A stretch of DNA of 12,718 nucleotides from Gammaproteobacteria bacterium (GTDB taxonomy: Bacteria > Pseudomonadota > Gammaproteobacteria > GCA-001735895), in assembly GCA_027293245.1 (NCBI GenBank), contig JAPUFZ010000010.1:1-12718 (forward strand), in the 5' to 3' direction. Below are positions 1-7,606 of the stretch, in pieces. Under the pieces are notes generated by a model that saw only the letters and a list, made by a program, of their open reading frames with translations, was not told the origin of the DNA and ran no database searches. Numbering within the stretch: position 1 is the first letter of the stretch; each line of letters opens with the position of its first letter. The translations under genes and the position numbers were made by a program.

Positions 1-2109
1 GATGGCTCACTGCCGGTACCCCGGGTCAGGCTTAGCAAGGATGGTGAGGCTTCAGTTACGCTAAAAGCTGCTGATGGTAGTCGGCATATAGCACGTGTAT
101 TGACTTACCTACCCGGAAAAACATACCAGAAAATCACCCCGCTAAGCCTCGATGGACTACGCAAGGTCGGTATACTGGTGGCAAGGGTAAGCAAGGGTTT
201 ACAGGGATTTTTTCACCCGGCCGCCGATCATTTCATGCCCTGGAATATACTTTCTGGAACCCTGCAAAACAAGTCCCTGCATGATGACCGTAAGGCTTAT
301 TTTGCGACCCATATCAAGCCTGTACTCGATCGCTGGCAGGATCTGGAAAAACGAAAGCTGAAAAGCTTACCCGCCCAGGTCATCCACTACGATGGACACA
401 ATGAAAACTTGCTCTGGTCGATGGATGGTAGCGAAGAACTGGTCGGCCTGATTGATTTTGGCGATCTAATTTACGCTCCGGCTATCATGGACCTCGCGGT
501 TAGCTTCTCCAGCTTCTTAAGTGAAGATATCCAGCTACAGCCAGATGACTGGATCGATATCGCCGTTGCCATGTTGCAGGGATATAACAGCGTGCGGTCA
601 TTGCAGGAAGATGAACTTGAAGTCTTGTTAGACATGACCCTGGCGCGGCTGGTGCTAACTGTTTTGTTATTCGATTTCAGGGTCGAACATAGACAGGACA
701 AGGCATTTATAAAATTTGCCAATGAGTTTCGAATTTCCCATCTGCAGGCTACCGCGACGCTACTGGCTGCTGATCGTGACCTGGTGCTTAACCGCTTCCG
801 ATCGGCCTGCGGCTACCCGCCCAGCTATAACGACAATCAGTACGACGAACTGTTGCAGCGCCGCAAAAACGTATTGAGTTCCAGTTATAGTCATTTTTAC
901 GGCGCGCCCATGCATATTGTGCGCGGAAAGGGTGTGTGGCTATGGGATGCTGCTGGGCGTAAATACCTGGATTGTTATAACAATGTACCCTCGGTAGGTC
1001 ATTGTCATCCCTATGTAGTGAATGCCCTGATCCGTCAAATTAAGATCCTGAACACGAATACGCGTTATTTACACGAAACCGTAGTCGAGTTAAGCGAGCG
1101 TATTGTAGCAACCATGCCCGCCGGACTGGACAGGGTCATCATTGTCTGTACTGGCACCGAGGCAAATGATCTTGCCGCGCAGATGGCCAGAGATTTTACC
1201 GCTAACAACGGCCTGATGGTTACCGAAGCTTCCTATCACGGTAATTCTGACCTGGTGTCACAGCTCTCGAGGGCCGATCATGCGGATCAGGCTGTGCCAA
1301 ATTATATCGGTGTTTTCGAGCCCCCTAACACCTACCGCGGACCCTTTAGCGGTGAAGATACCGCGTCGCAATATGCCGACCTGTTAGATGTCGAAATCGC
1401 CAGGCTTCAACAAAACGGCCAGGGCGTAGCAGCCTGTATGATCGATAGTTCTTTTGATTCCAACGGTATTTTGATTCCGCCGCCGGGTTACGCGAAAAAA
1501 GTCGATGCCAAAATTCATGCCGCTGGTGGTTTGATGATTTACGATGAAGTGCAGTCCGGTTTTTGCCGTATGGGTGATAATTTCTGGGGATTTATGGATT
1601 GCGATGCGAGCCCCGATATAGTCACCATGGGCAAGCCCATGGGCGCCGGGCATCCAGTTGCGGCCGTCGTCACCCGCTCTGAAATAGCCGATCACTTCGC
1701 CAAACGTTACAGCTACTTCAACACCTTTGGCGGCAATCCTGTTGCCGCCAGTGCCGCCCTGGCGGTAATGGATGTCATCCGCGATGAGAAATTACTCGAT
1801 CACGTGCATCAAGTCGGCAAGTTCCTGGCCGTAGGATTGCGCGATATCGAATCACGCTACGAATTTGTCGGCCATCTGCAGGGTAAGGGGTTGTTCTGGG
1901 GACTGGATATTGTTAAAGACCCGGTATCAAAAGAACCCGATAAATCGCTGGCACTTCAGGTTTCGATTAAAATGCGTGACCAGGGTGTCCTGCTTGGATC
2001 TACCGGACGTTATGGTAATGTGTTAAAAATACGCCCGCCGCTGATATTTAAGCGGGAAAATGCGGAGCAATTGCTGTCTACACTAGACACGGTTTTCTCA
2101 GGCTTTTGA
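1..2109 (+). CDS. APH-type kinase fused to class-III PLP phospho-lyase/aminotransferase (5' truncated)
   Basis: The reading frame is open from base 1, so the gene starts upstream of the window; 702 residues are visible. Residues about 1-230 are the C-lobe of an aminoglycoside-phosphotransferase/hydroxylysine-kinase-like domain: catalytic loop HYDGHNEN (visible residues 129-136, D131 the catalytic base, N136 metal ligand) and the Mg-binding LIDFGD (D152). The N-lobe is mostly missing. From about residue 260 comes a fold-type I class-III aminotransferase domain: NNVPSVGHCHP, the phosphate-cup CTGTEAND, YDEVQSGF (D515, pairing with the PLP ring) and MGKPMGAGHPVA with the PLP lysine K545 (bases 1633-1635), then FNTFGGNPVA. 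These signatures resemble ethanolamine-phosphate and 5-phosphohydroxylysine phospho-lyases (AGXT2L1/AGXT2L2) more than ordinary transaminases. In that family a phosphorylated amino alcohol loses ammonia and phosphate to give an aldehyde, and the human hydroxylysine kinase is an APH-fold enzyme, so the fusion would run both steps. The substrate is not determined; an ordinary transaminase activity cannot be excluded. The in-frame TTG at base 100 is not the start. Confidence 0.9.
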   Translation, partial: DGSLPVPRVRLSKDGEASVTLKAADGSRHIARVLTYLPGKTYQKITPLSLDGLRKVGILVARVSKGLQGFFHPAADHFMPWNILSGTLQNKSLHDDRKAYFATHIKPVLDRWQDLEKRKLKSLPAQVIHYDGHNENLLWSMDGSEELVGLIDFGDLIYAPAIMDLAVSFSSFLSEDIQLQPDDWIDIAVAMLQGYNSVRSLQEDELEVLLDMTLARLVLTVLLFDFRVEHRQDKAFIKFANEFRISHLQATATLLAADRDLVLNRFRSACGYPPSYNDNQYDELLQRRKNVLSSSYSHFYGAPMHIVRGKGVWLWDAAGRKYLDCYNNVPSVGHCHPYVVNALIRQIKILNTNTRYLHETVVELSERIVATMPAGLDRVIIVCTGTEANDLAAQMARDFTANNGLMVTEASYHGNSDLVSQLSRADHADQAVPNYIGVFEPPNTYRGPFSGEDTASQYADLLDVEIARLQQNGQGVAACMIDSSFDSNGILIPPPGYAKKVDAKIHAAGGLMIYDEVQSGFCRMGDNFWGFMDCDASPDIVTMGKPMGAGHPVAAVVTRSEIADHFAKRYSYFNTFGGNPVAASAALAVMDVIRDEKLLDHVHQVGKFLAVGLRDIESRYEFVGHLQGKGLFWGLDIVKDPVSKEPDKSLALQVSIKMRDQGVLLGSTGRYGNVLKIRPPLIFKRENAEQLLSTLDTVFSGF

Positions 2110-2160
2110 CTCTATCAATGAATATTGGTTAAATTTACGATAAATGGCATCAAATCTGAT

Positions 2161-3186
2161 ATGCATACTGATCAACAGGATATCGACAAACACCCAGTCG
2201 CCAAACAGGATTCGATAATCGGGCAGGTGCCGGTTATCGATATCGGCGAACTGGTCAGTGATTCTTCCAGTGTTGCGGCCAGAATACCTGTTGAGCAAAT
2301 TGCGGCGGCTTGTAAAAACTGGGGATTTTTTCAGGTGATCAATCATGCCATTCCGGCGGAGCTGTTCGTAACTGTGCTGCAACAAACACGCCGAATATTC
2401 GCACTGCCGCTTGAAGAAAAGTTGTCGGTAGTAAGGACCAAAGATAACCCCTGGGGCTTCTACAACAATGAATTAACCAAAAATCAACGCGATAAAAAGG
2501 AAGTTTTTGACTTCACTCACGAAGGCATTGATCCGATTTACGGCAAATCCAACCGCTGGCCTACCGATCAGGATAAATTTAAGGCAACCATGCTGGAGTA
2601 TTACGATGCCTGCACGGGCCTGGCTTTAACACTGCTCGAAGCTTTCTGTATCGGCCTGGGTTTACCGGCAAAACACATGCACGGTGATTTTGCCAGCAAT
2701 CATACCGGATTCATGCGTCTGAACTATTACCCCGTCGAAGACCCGATGACAGATTCGGGCACTGAACACCAGCCAACCGCCGACCTGGGTATACACCACC
2801 ATACAGATGCCGGCGCGCTTACCGTATTACTCCAGGATGAAGTCAGCGGATTGCAGGTTTACCGGGAAGGTTACTGGCACAATATACCGCCAGTCCCAGG
2901 AGCGATGGTGATCAACATCGGCGATATGATGCAGGTCTGGTCTAATGACACCTACCACGCGGCTATCCATCGGGTACTCGCAATGGATGCTATCACCCGC
3001 TATAGCCTGCCGTTTTTCTTTAATCCATCGGCAAGCAGTCGCGTAAGGCCGCTGCCAACGGTGGTCAGCGAACAACAGCCGAGCCATTACCATACGATCG
3101 AGTGGTCCAGCTATCGTGGTCTGCGTACCGACGGTGACTTCGCCGACTACGGCGCCGAAGTGCAAATATCCCAGTACCGGAGATAA
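2161..3186 (+). CDS. 2-oxoglutarate/Fe(II)-dependent oxygenase, isopenicillin N synthase family
   Basis: With the ATG at 2161 the protein has 341 residues, the usual size of this family. The N-terminal DIOX_N region contains VPVIDIGEL and NWGFFQVINHAI. The jelly-roll core contains the RLNYYP motif, the iron triad H214-T-D216 (in HHHTDAG) with distal H270 (in AIHRVL), and the 2-oxoglutarate-binding R280-Y-S282. All catalytic residues are present, so an active O2-dependent hydroxylase, desaturase or cyclase is expected; the substrate is unknown. An in-frame TTG at 2125 would add 12 residues. Neither start has a clear Shine-Dalgarno site, and I prefer the ATG because it already leaves about 20 residues before the conserved domain. 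It begins 51 bases after the kinase/phospho-lyase gene on the same strand, suggesting cotranscription. A role in introducing the hydroxyl that the kinase then phosphorylates is inference from adjacency. Confidence 0.88.
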   Translation: MHTDQQDIDKHPVAKQDSIIGQVPVIDIGELVSDSSSVAARIPVEQIAAACKNWGFFQVINHAIPAELFVTVLQQTRRIFALPLEEKLSVVRTKDNPWGFYNNELTKNQRDKKEVFDFTHEGIDPIYGKSNRWPTDQDKFKATMLEYYDACTGLALTLLEAFCIGLGLPAKHMHGDFASNHTGFMRLNYYPVEDPMTDSGTEHQPTADLGIHHHTDAGALTVLLQDEVSGLQVYREGYWHNIPPVPGAMVINIGDMMQVWSNDTYHAAIHRVLAMDAITRYSLPFFFNPSASSRVRPLPTVVSEQQPSHYHTIEWSSYRGLRTDGDFADYGAEVQISQYRR

Positions 3187-3194
3187 AGATACTA

Positions 3195-3219
3195 CTCCTT
3201 CTCCCAGGGGGAGAAGGAG
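3195..3219. repeat. Perfect 11-bp inverted repeat (hairpin) between oxygenase and tldD
   Basis: CTCCTTCTCCC (3195-3205) and GGGAGAAGGAG (3209-3219) are perfect inverted repeats around a 3-base loop, lying 8 bases after the oxygenase stop codon and 44 bases before the tldD start. No run of T follows on either strand, so it is not a classical intrinsic terminator. It resembles the short pyrimidine/purine palindromes scattered between genes in many proteobacterial genomes, and may stabilise the upstream mRNA end or weakly terminate. Whether it recurs elsewhere in this genome cannot be seen here. Confidence 0.7.
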
Positions 3220-3263
3220 AATCTATAAACACCTGCCTGCCAGTGCTGTGATAAAGTAAATCC

Positions 3264-4712
3264 ATGTTCGATCTACTCAAACAAGCTTGTGACACTGCAA
3301 AGAAGGCAGGCTGCCGGTTTGCCGACGCCCGTTACCTGGACCTTCACCGGCAGCAGGTTTCGTCTCGCGATCTCGCCCTGTCTAATTGCAGCGAAAGTGA
3401 CGACCGCGGTTTTGGTGTACGCGTGCTGTATAACGGTGCCTGGGGTTTCGCCTCGTCGCCTGGCTATACCTCCGAGGAAGTAGACAATGTAGTGGCTTTG
3501 GCCATACGCATCGCCAGGGCATCGGCTATGGCCCCGCGTGAGGGCGGGGTAAACTGGGCCCCGCAACAAGCGCTCAAGCTGGCCTTCAAGTCAAAATGTA
3601 TTCAGGACCCTTTTGACGTTTCACTGGAAGACAAGGCCGATCTGTTGATTTCTGCCAACCAGGTGATGCTCAAAAATAATTCGGTGATTCGCGCCCAGGG
3701 CTATCTTCTTTTCAAAAGGGTGCAGCGCTGGTACGTGAATACAGAGGGTTCTGAACTCACCAGCGATGTTACTAGTTCCGAATCGGTGATCTGGGCCATT
3801 GCCGTGGGTAACGACGATTTCCAGGAACGCAACTGGAAAGCGCCGTCGACCAGCCAGGGTTTCGAGGCATATAAAAAAGAAGAGTTCCTGATCCAGGCCG
3901 AACGCGTAGGCGCCCAGGCCGAAGAAAAGCTCTCGGCCAGACTCTCACCCGAAGGTGACTTCGATATCGTTACCGATTCGGAAAATCTTTCACTCACCAT
4001 TCATGAATCGGTGGGTCATGCCACTGAACTCGACCGGGTGATGGGCTATGAAGTGTCGATGGCGGGTTCGTCGTTTGTGACTCGCGATAAAAAAGGTGAG
4101 TTTCAATACGCTAGTGACAAGGTGACTCTAATGGCCGACAACACGCTGGAAAATGGCCTCGCCACCCAGGGTTTTGACGATGATGGCGTACCCGCTCAGC
4201 GCTGGGAAATTGTCAAAGACGGAATATTTCAAACCTATAGCACAGGCCGTGAATTCGCCCACTATATCGGTGAAGAGCATAGCCGTGGTTGTTGCCGTGC
4301 CGACCACTGGTCGAGCATTCCCATCGTGCGCATCCCGAATCTTTTTTTGATGCCGGGTAAAGAACCCCTGAGTCCTGATGAATTGATTGGCGATGTTAAA
4401 CACGGACTCTATTTTGAAGGCATGGACAGTTTTTCAATCGACCAGCGCCGACTCAATTTTCAATTTGGCGGCAACGCCGTATGGGAAATCATAAACGGTA
4501 AAAAAGCCGGCATGCTCAAGGCCGCTCTGTATCAGAGCCGTACCCCGACTTTCTGGAATGCCTGCGATGCCACTTGTGACGAAAATTACTGGAGGCCCCA
4601 CGGTGTGATAAATTGCGGCAAGGGCGACCCCATGCAGATCGCACAGATGACGCATGGTGCGGCACCCACCCGTTTCAGAAAAATTCGGATTTGCCGGGGG
4701 CGTGATTCATGA
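3264..4712 (+). CDS. tldD: TldD-family zinc metalloprotease subunit
   Basis: The protein is 482 residues, close to the length of E. coli TldD. The zinc-binding HExxxH motif is at H247-E248-S-V-G-H252, followed by the family-typical ATELDRVMGYE. The probable third ligand is C451 in the C-terminal INCGKGDPMQ segment. A conserved C-terminal core (IPIVRIPNLFLMPG, GMDSFSID) is present. TldD supplies the active site of a TldD/TldE heterodimer that cleaves unfolded peptides, known for example for trimming the microcin B17 precursor and the CcdA antitoxin in E. coli. It is followed by tldE with a 4-base ATGA overlap, indicating translational coupling. The segment GCCRADHWSS before the PIVRIPN stretch differs from what I remember of the E. 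coli TldD core, so this may be a divergent accessory pair rather than the housekeeping one; that is inference. The ATG at 3264 fits the family N-terminus, but its ribosome site is weak. Confidence 0.92.
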   Translation: MFDLLKQACDTAKKAGCRFADARYLDLHRQQVSSRDLALSNCSESDDRGFGVRVLYNGAWGFASSPGYTSEEVDNVVALAIRIARASAMAPREGGVNWAPQQALKLAFKSKCIQDPFDVSLEDKADLLISANQVMLKNNSVIRAQGYLLFKRVQRWYVNTEGSELTSDVTSSESVIWAIAVGNDDFQERNWKAPSTSQGFEAYKKEEFLIQAERVGAQAEEKLSARLSPEGDFDIVTDSENLSLTIHESVGHATELDRVMGYEVSMAGSSFVTRDKKGEFQYASDKVTLMADNTLENGLATQGFDDDGVPAQRWEIVKDGIFQTYSTGREFAHYIGEEHSRGCCRADHWSSIPIVRIPNLFLMPGKEPLSPDELIGDVKHGLYFEGMDSFSIDQRRLNFQFGGNAVWEIINGKKAGMLKAALYQSRTPTFWNACDATCDENYWRPHGVINCGKGDPMQIAQMTHGAAPTRFRKIRICRGRDS

Positions 4713-5995
4713 ACCGCGCGCAGGCACAGGATTTCATCGGCAGAATTTTAGCAATGCCCCATCAGGGGGAACTTCAGGTTGTGGTTAATGGCGTGCACCG
4801 ATTGGGGACACGTTTCAACGATTGCTCCGTGTCGCAAAATGTACTGAAACAACAAATGACCCTGTCATTGACCGCTCGTCTGGGGCAGAAAAAGTCATCG
4901 GTCACTATTAACACCCTCAATGATGACGATGGTATAAAGCACGCCATCGAACAGGTATTTACCACCTGTCAGCATATGCCCGATGACGAGGAAGTGATGC
5001 CAGCCCTGGGCCAGGTGCTCGAAACAAAAGAGCATGCTTTTAATCCTCAATCAGAGGCGATGGAAATTGAAGCAATGGGCGAGTGGACCGCGGCAGCCTG
5101 TCGACAAGGTGCGGCCGCAGGGATTGATCTGGCAGGTCTGCTGTCGCTGGGTAAAAGGTTTTGCGCCTACGGTGACAGCGCCGGGGGCTTTGCCTACGAG
5201 CGTTATCATCGTAGCGATTACCACGTGACTGCCACCGGCAACAATGGCAGTGGCTGGGCGGAAGATCAGGGTGTGTCTATAAATCAGGACGATGTGATTC
5301 TGGCCACCCAACGTGCGATCGACAAATGCGTGAAGGCCCAGGACCCTGAAGTGTTTGAACCCCGACCCACCACGGTAATTTTGGAGCCGCAGGCAGTGGG
5401 AGATTTGATGTCCATGGCCTTCTGGTATGGTTTTGATCAGCGCTCTAAAGACGAAGGCCGTTCTGCCTTTTCAAATTATGACGAAACTCTCGGCAAACTC
5501 TCGTTTTATTCAGATCCCGCTAGCGAGCTGTTCCCCACTATTTCATTTTCAGCCGATGGCCAGGCCCTGAGTAAAAGCCTCTGGCTTGACCAGGGCCAGC
5601 TACAGCAACTGCAAACCAGTCGTTACTGGGCCAGTAAAAACAACCTGGAAGTAAAGCCCTCACCGCACAATATTATACTGTCCGGGGATGGGACATCGTT
5701 GGATGAATTAATTCAAAGCACCGACGACGGTATCCTCGTCACACGGTTTTGGTATATCCGTTCCACAGATGCCAAAACCCTCGGTTTCACCGGCATGACT
5801 CGCGACGGCAGCTATCGCATCGAAAATGGCGAACTTACCCATCCGGTAGTGGATATGCGTTGGAATGAATCAGTCTTGCGGGTTCTCAAAAATGTGACCG
5901 CCAGCGGTAAGCCAATGGCCACTGGTGAATTTATCTCAATGGTAATGCCGGCGCTGCAGGTTGAAGACTTCCATTTTTCGTCACTCTCAAATTAA
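4709..5995 (+). CDS. pmbA: TldE/PmbA-family metalloprotease partner subunit
   Basis: A 428-residue protein of the TldD/PmbA family that lacks any HExxxH motif, as expected for the non-catalytic TldE (PmbA) subunit, which forms the other half of the proteolytic chamber. E. coli PmbA is about 450 residues. The family is recognised from the N-terminal region with DCSVSQN and the repeated strand pattern, the middle segment ending EPRPTTVILEPQAVGDLM, and the C-terminal GMTRDGSYRIENGELTHPV followed by DMRWNESVL. The start ATG (4709) overlaps the tldD stop TGA, so the two subunits should be made in equimolar amounts from one message. No precursor-peptide gene for this protease is visible next to it. 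The gene ends 12 bases before the convergent 98-codon minus-strand gene, with no clear terminator between them. Confidence 0.9.
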   Translation: MNRAQAQDFIGRILAMPHQGELQVVVNGVHRLGTRFNDCSVSQNVLKQQMTLSLTARLGQKKSSVTINTLNDDDGIKHAIEQVFTTCQHMPDDEEVMPALGQVLETKEHAFNPQSEAMEIEAMGEWTAAACRQGAAAGIDLAGLLSLGKRFCAYGDSAGGFAYERYHRSDYHVTATGNNGSGWAEDQGVSINQDDVILATQRAIDKCVKAQDPEVFEPRPTTVILEPQAVGDLMSMAFWYGFDQRSKDEGRSAFSNYDETLGKLSFYSDPASELFPTISFSADGQALSKSLWLDQGQLQQLQTSRYWASKNNLEVKPSPHNIILSGDGTSLDELIQSTDDGILVTRFWYIRSTDAKTLGFTGMTRDGSYRIENGELTHPVVDMRWNESVLRVLKNVTASGKPMATGEFISMVMPALQVEDFHFSSLSN

Positions 5996-6007
5996 AATTC
6001 CGGGCAA

Positions 6008-6304
6008 TTAACTGCTTTCGACGTGCGCCTTGACGCGCCCTTTCTCCATATCCGAGTAGCCATAGGGTTCGACCATTTTGAGCATACCCCAGAAACCCTT
6101 GATCCATTGCGGATCACCACCTTGCGATGACAGTTGAATCACTGCATTGGCATCGATCCAGTAATGATTGTCTTCGGCCGGCAATGCAATGTTCACTAGC
6201 GCTAAGACGGACTGCCCCGTGACTGCTTCCTTAATAGAAAAGGCCTTCATGTTGTCGGCGTCCTCCAGCGTGAGACTGCCGTCCGCGGCTATTTGTATGT
6301 ACAT
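6008..6304 (-). CDS. Conserved-looking hypothetical protein, 98 residues
   Basis: I do not recognise the family. The longer open frame reaches 6496, but its N-terminal part reads antisense through the end of the neighbouring monooxygenase. The ATG at 6304 is chosen because GGAG lies 7 bases upstream of it on the minus strand. The product is an acidic, soluble-looking protein with no signal peptide, membrane segment or cysteine. It starts MYIQIAADGSLTL and contains ALVNIALPAEDNHYWIDANAV and later GDPQWIKGFWGML, with several aromatic residues that suggest a small folded domain. It lies 91 bases downstream of the luciferase-like monooxygenase on the same strand, so cotranscription is plausible and it may be an accessory protein of that enzyme; that is only inference. 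It could also be an independent gene. Confidence 0.65.
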   Translation of the reverse strand: MYIQIAADGSLTLEDADNMKAFSIKEAVTGQSVLALVNIALPAEDNHYWIDANAVIQLSSQGGDPQWIKGFWGMLKMVEPYGYSDMEKGRVKAHVESS

Positions 6305-6395
6305 AAAATTACTCCGCCCTCCGCCCTGCCCTGGCGAAATATCGTACCGCCGTGTATGCAAAGGCAGAACAGAAGGTGCAAATGTGATCGCCCAT

Positions 6396-7433
6396 TCAAG
6401 CAAACGCCGGCATAACCTCTGAACAGAAAAGCTCAAGCGAATGCTTTTGCTCTTTCTGCCCCAGCCCCATGCTCGCATAGTATATGAATTCATCAACGCC
6501 CAGTGCCTGGTAGCGTTGTAGTTTGGCGATTACCACTTCGGGCGAACCAAACATTAAATTCGCTTCCAGCATTTCTGAGTTATATTGTTCGCGGTCTGTA
6601 AGATCCCCGAGCGGTATCTTTCTTGGAAAGCCATTGTTGACGTCACCGAGATTACGGAACAGGTTTTCGAACTGGCCCAGTGCCGTCTGGATTGCCCTGA
6701 TGGCGGTGTCGCGCCCTGTCTCACTATCATATAGCGCCGTATGGCGCATCATCGCAAAGGTCGGGCGCACACAACCGGGAACTGCGGCCATCGCATCGTC
6801 GAGCAGTGACTTGTAGAGCTCGGCTTCGGCAAAGGGTCGAGTCAACGGCCAGGACATGATGTTGCATTCATTCTTTATCGCATAATCAAAGGTAATCGGC
6901 GATCTTGCCGCCACCCAGATTGGCGGATGTGGTTTCTGCACGGGTTTTGGCACCGAGGCCGCGGTTGGGAAGGACCAGAATTCGCCATTATGCTCATAGT
7001 CACCAGCCCAGAGCGCTTTCAGCACCGGCAGCATCTCGTTCATGTATCGCCAGGCATCGGATTGTTTGAGCCCTGGGTGCATGCGGTCAAATTCACGCTG
7101 ATAGGCACCCGAACCGATACCGAATTCGAGCCGCCCACCACTAATTAAGTCAATCAATGCCGCCTCACCCGCCAGGTTAATCGGATTCCAGTAGGGTGCC
7201 ACGGCGACGGCGCTGCCGAGGCGGATCTTGTCGGTATGACCGGCCCACCAGGTCAAGATCTGAAACGGGTTAGGTGCAATCGTCATCTCCAGGGCATGAT
7301 GTTCGGCAGCCCAGACGGTATTAAAACCTCCCTGTTCAGCCATCTGTACCATCTCAAGTGTATGGCGCACGACGTCTTTCATGTCCATGCTTTCATCCAT
7401 GCGTTCCATATTGATTGCTAACTGAAATTTCAT
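6396..7433 (-). CDS. LLM-class (bacterial luciferase-like) flavin-dependent monooxygenase
   Basis: A 345-residue protein, a normal length for single-subunit luciferase-like monooxygenases. The TIM-barrel family signs are MKFQLAINMER at the N-terminus, the strand AEQGGFNTVWAAEHH (residues 33-46), KIRLGSAVAVAP (69-80), and RLEFGIGSGAYQREFDRM (101-118) typical of the flavin-phosphate region. There follow PHPPIWVAA (168-176) and a C-terminal GSPEVVIAKLQRYQALGVDEF. These enzymes use reduced FMN supplied by a separate reductase plus O2 to oxidise small organic substrates; no flavin reductase is seen in the window and the substrate is unknown. A CAGG sequence about 8 bases before the ATG is a weak ribosome site. 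The gene diverges from the methyltransferase gene across a 173-base gap and is followed by the 98-codon gene. Some family members use F420 instead of FMN; FMN is likelier in a proteobacterium. Confidence 0.9.
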   Translation of the reverse strand: MKFQLAINMERMDESMDMKDVVRHTLEMVQMAEQGGFNTVWAAEHHALEMTIAPNPFQILTWWAGHTDKIRLGSAVAVAPYWNPINLAGEAALIDLISGGRLEFGIGSGAYQREFDRMHPGLKQSDAWRYMNEMLPVLKALWAGDYEHNGEFWSFPTAASVPKPVQKPHPPIWVAARSPITFDYAIKNECNIMSWPLTRPFAEAELYKSLLDDAMAAVPGCVRPTFAMMRHTALYDSETGRDTAIRAIQTALGQFENLFRNLGDVNNGFPRKIPLGDLTDREQYNSEMLEANLMFGSPEVVIAKLQRYQALGVDEFIYYASMGLGQKEQKHSLELFCSEVMPAFA

Positions 7434-7488
7434 ATTGGGTACCTGCTCTTTTCGATGTTATGCTACTTTAACTATCAGGCTACCATGT

Positions 7489-7570
7489 TTAATTGGGAAG
7501 GTTAATAGATGACGTACCACGGTTTTTATTAAACTTTCCTGATTAAAAACTGTGCTACGTCCCCAATTAA
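7489..7570. repeat. Long interrupted palindrome in divergent intergenic region
   Basis: Inner arms 7511-7527 and 7545-7561 are complementary at 15 of 17 positions around a 17-base loop. The outer arms TTAATTGGG (7489-7497) and CCCAATTAA (7562-7570) are perfectly complementary. On the right the outer and inner arms are contiguous, while on the left 13 bases (7498-7510) are inserted between them. No poly-T follows on either strand and no gene ends here, so a terminator role is unlikely. It could be an operator for the divergent genes, an mRNA leader hairpin for the methyltransferase (it ends 36 bases before that ATG), or a small palindromic mobile element. Confidence 0.75.
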
Positions 7571-7606
7571 TTTAAACTTCCAGTGTGCAACGATTAAGGC
7601 ATCGAT

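Noticed and set aside
100..102. TTG as the start of the kinase/phospho-lyase fusion
   Set aside because: The frame continues open to base 1 with kinase-like sequence, and the APH N-lobe must lie upstream, so the gene is truncated by the window rather than starting here.
2161..5995. A ribosomal peptide (RiPP) biosynthesis cluster built on TldD/TldE and the oxygenase
   Set aside because: No precursor peptide, cyclodehydratase, radical SAM enzyme or dedicated exporter is present; the gap between oxygenase and tldD holds only the hairpin.
6305..6496. N-terminal extension of the minus-strand hypothetical protein to base 6496
   Set aside because: This part overlaps the end of the monooxygenase gene in another frame and has a basic, unlikely composition; the ATG at 6304 has a proper ribosome site.
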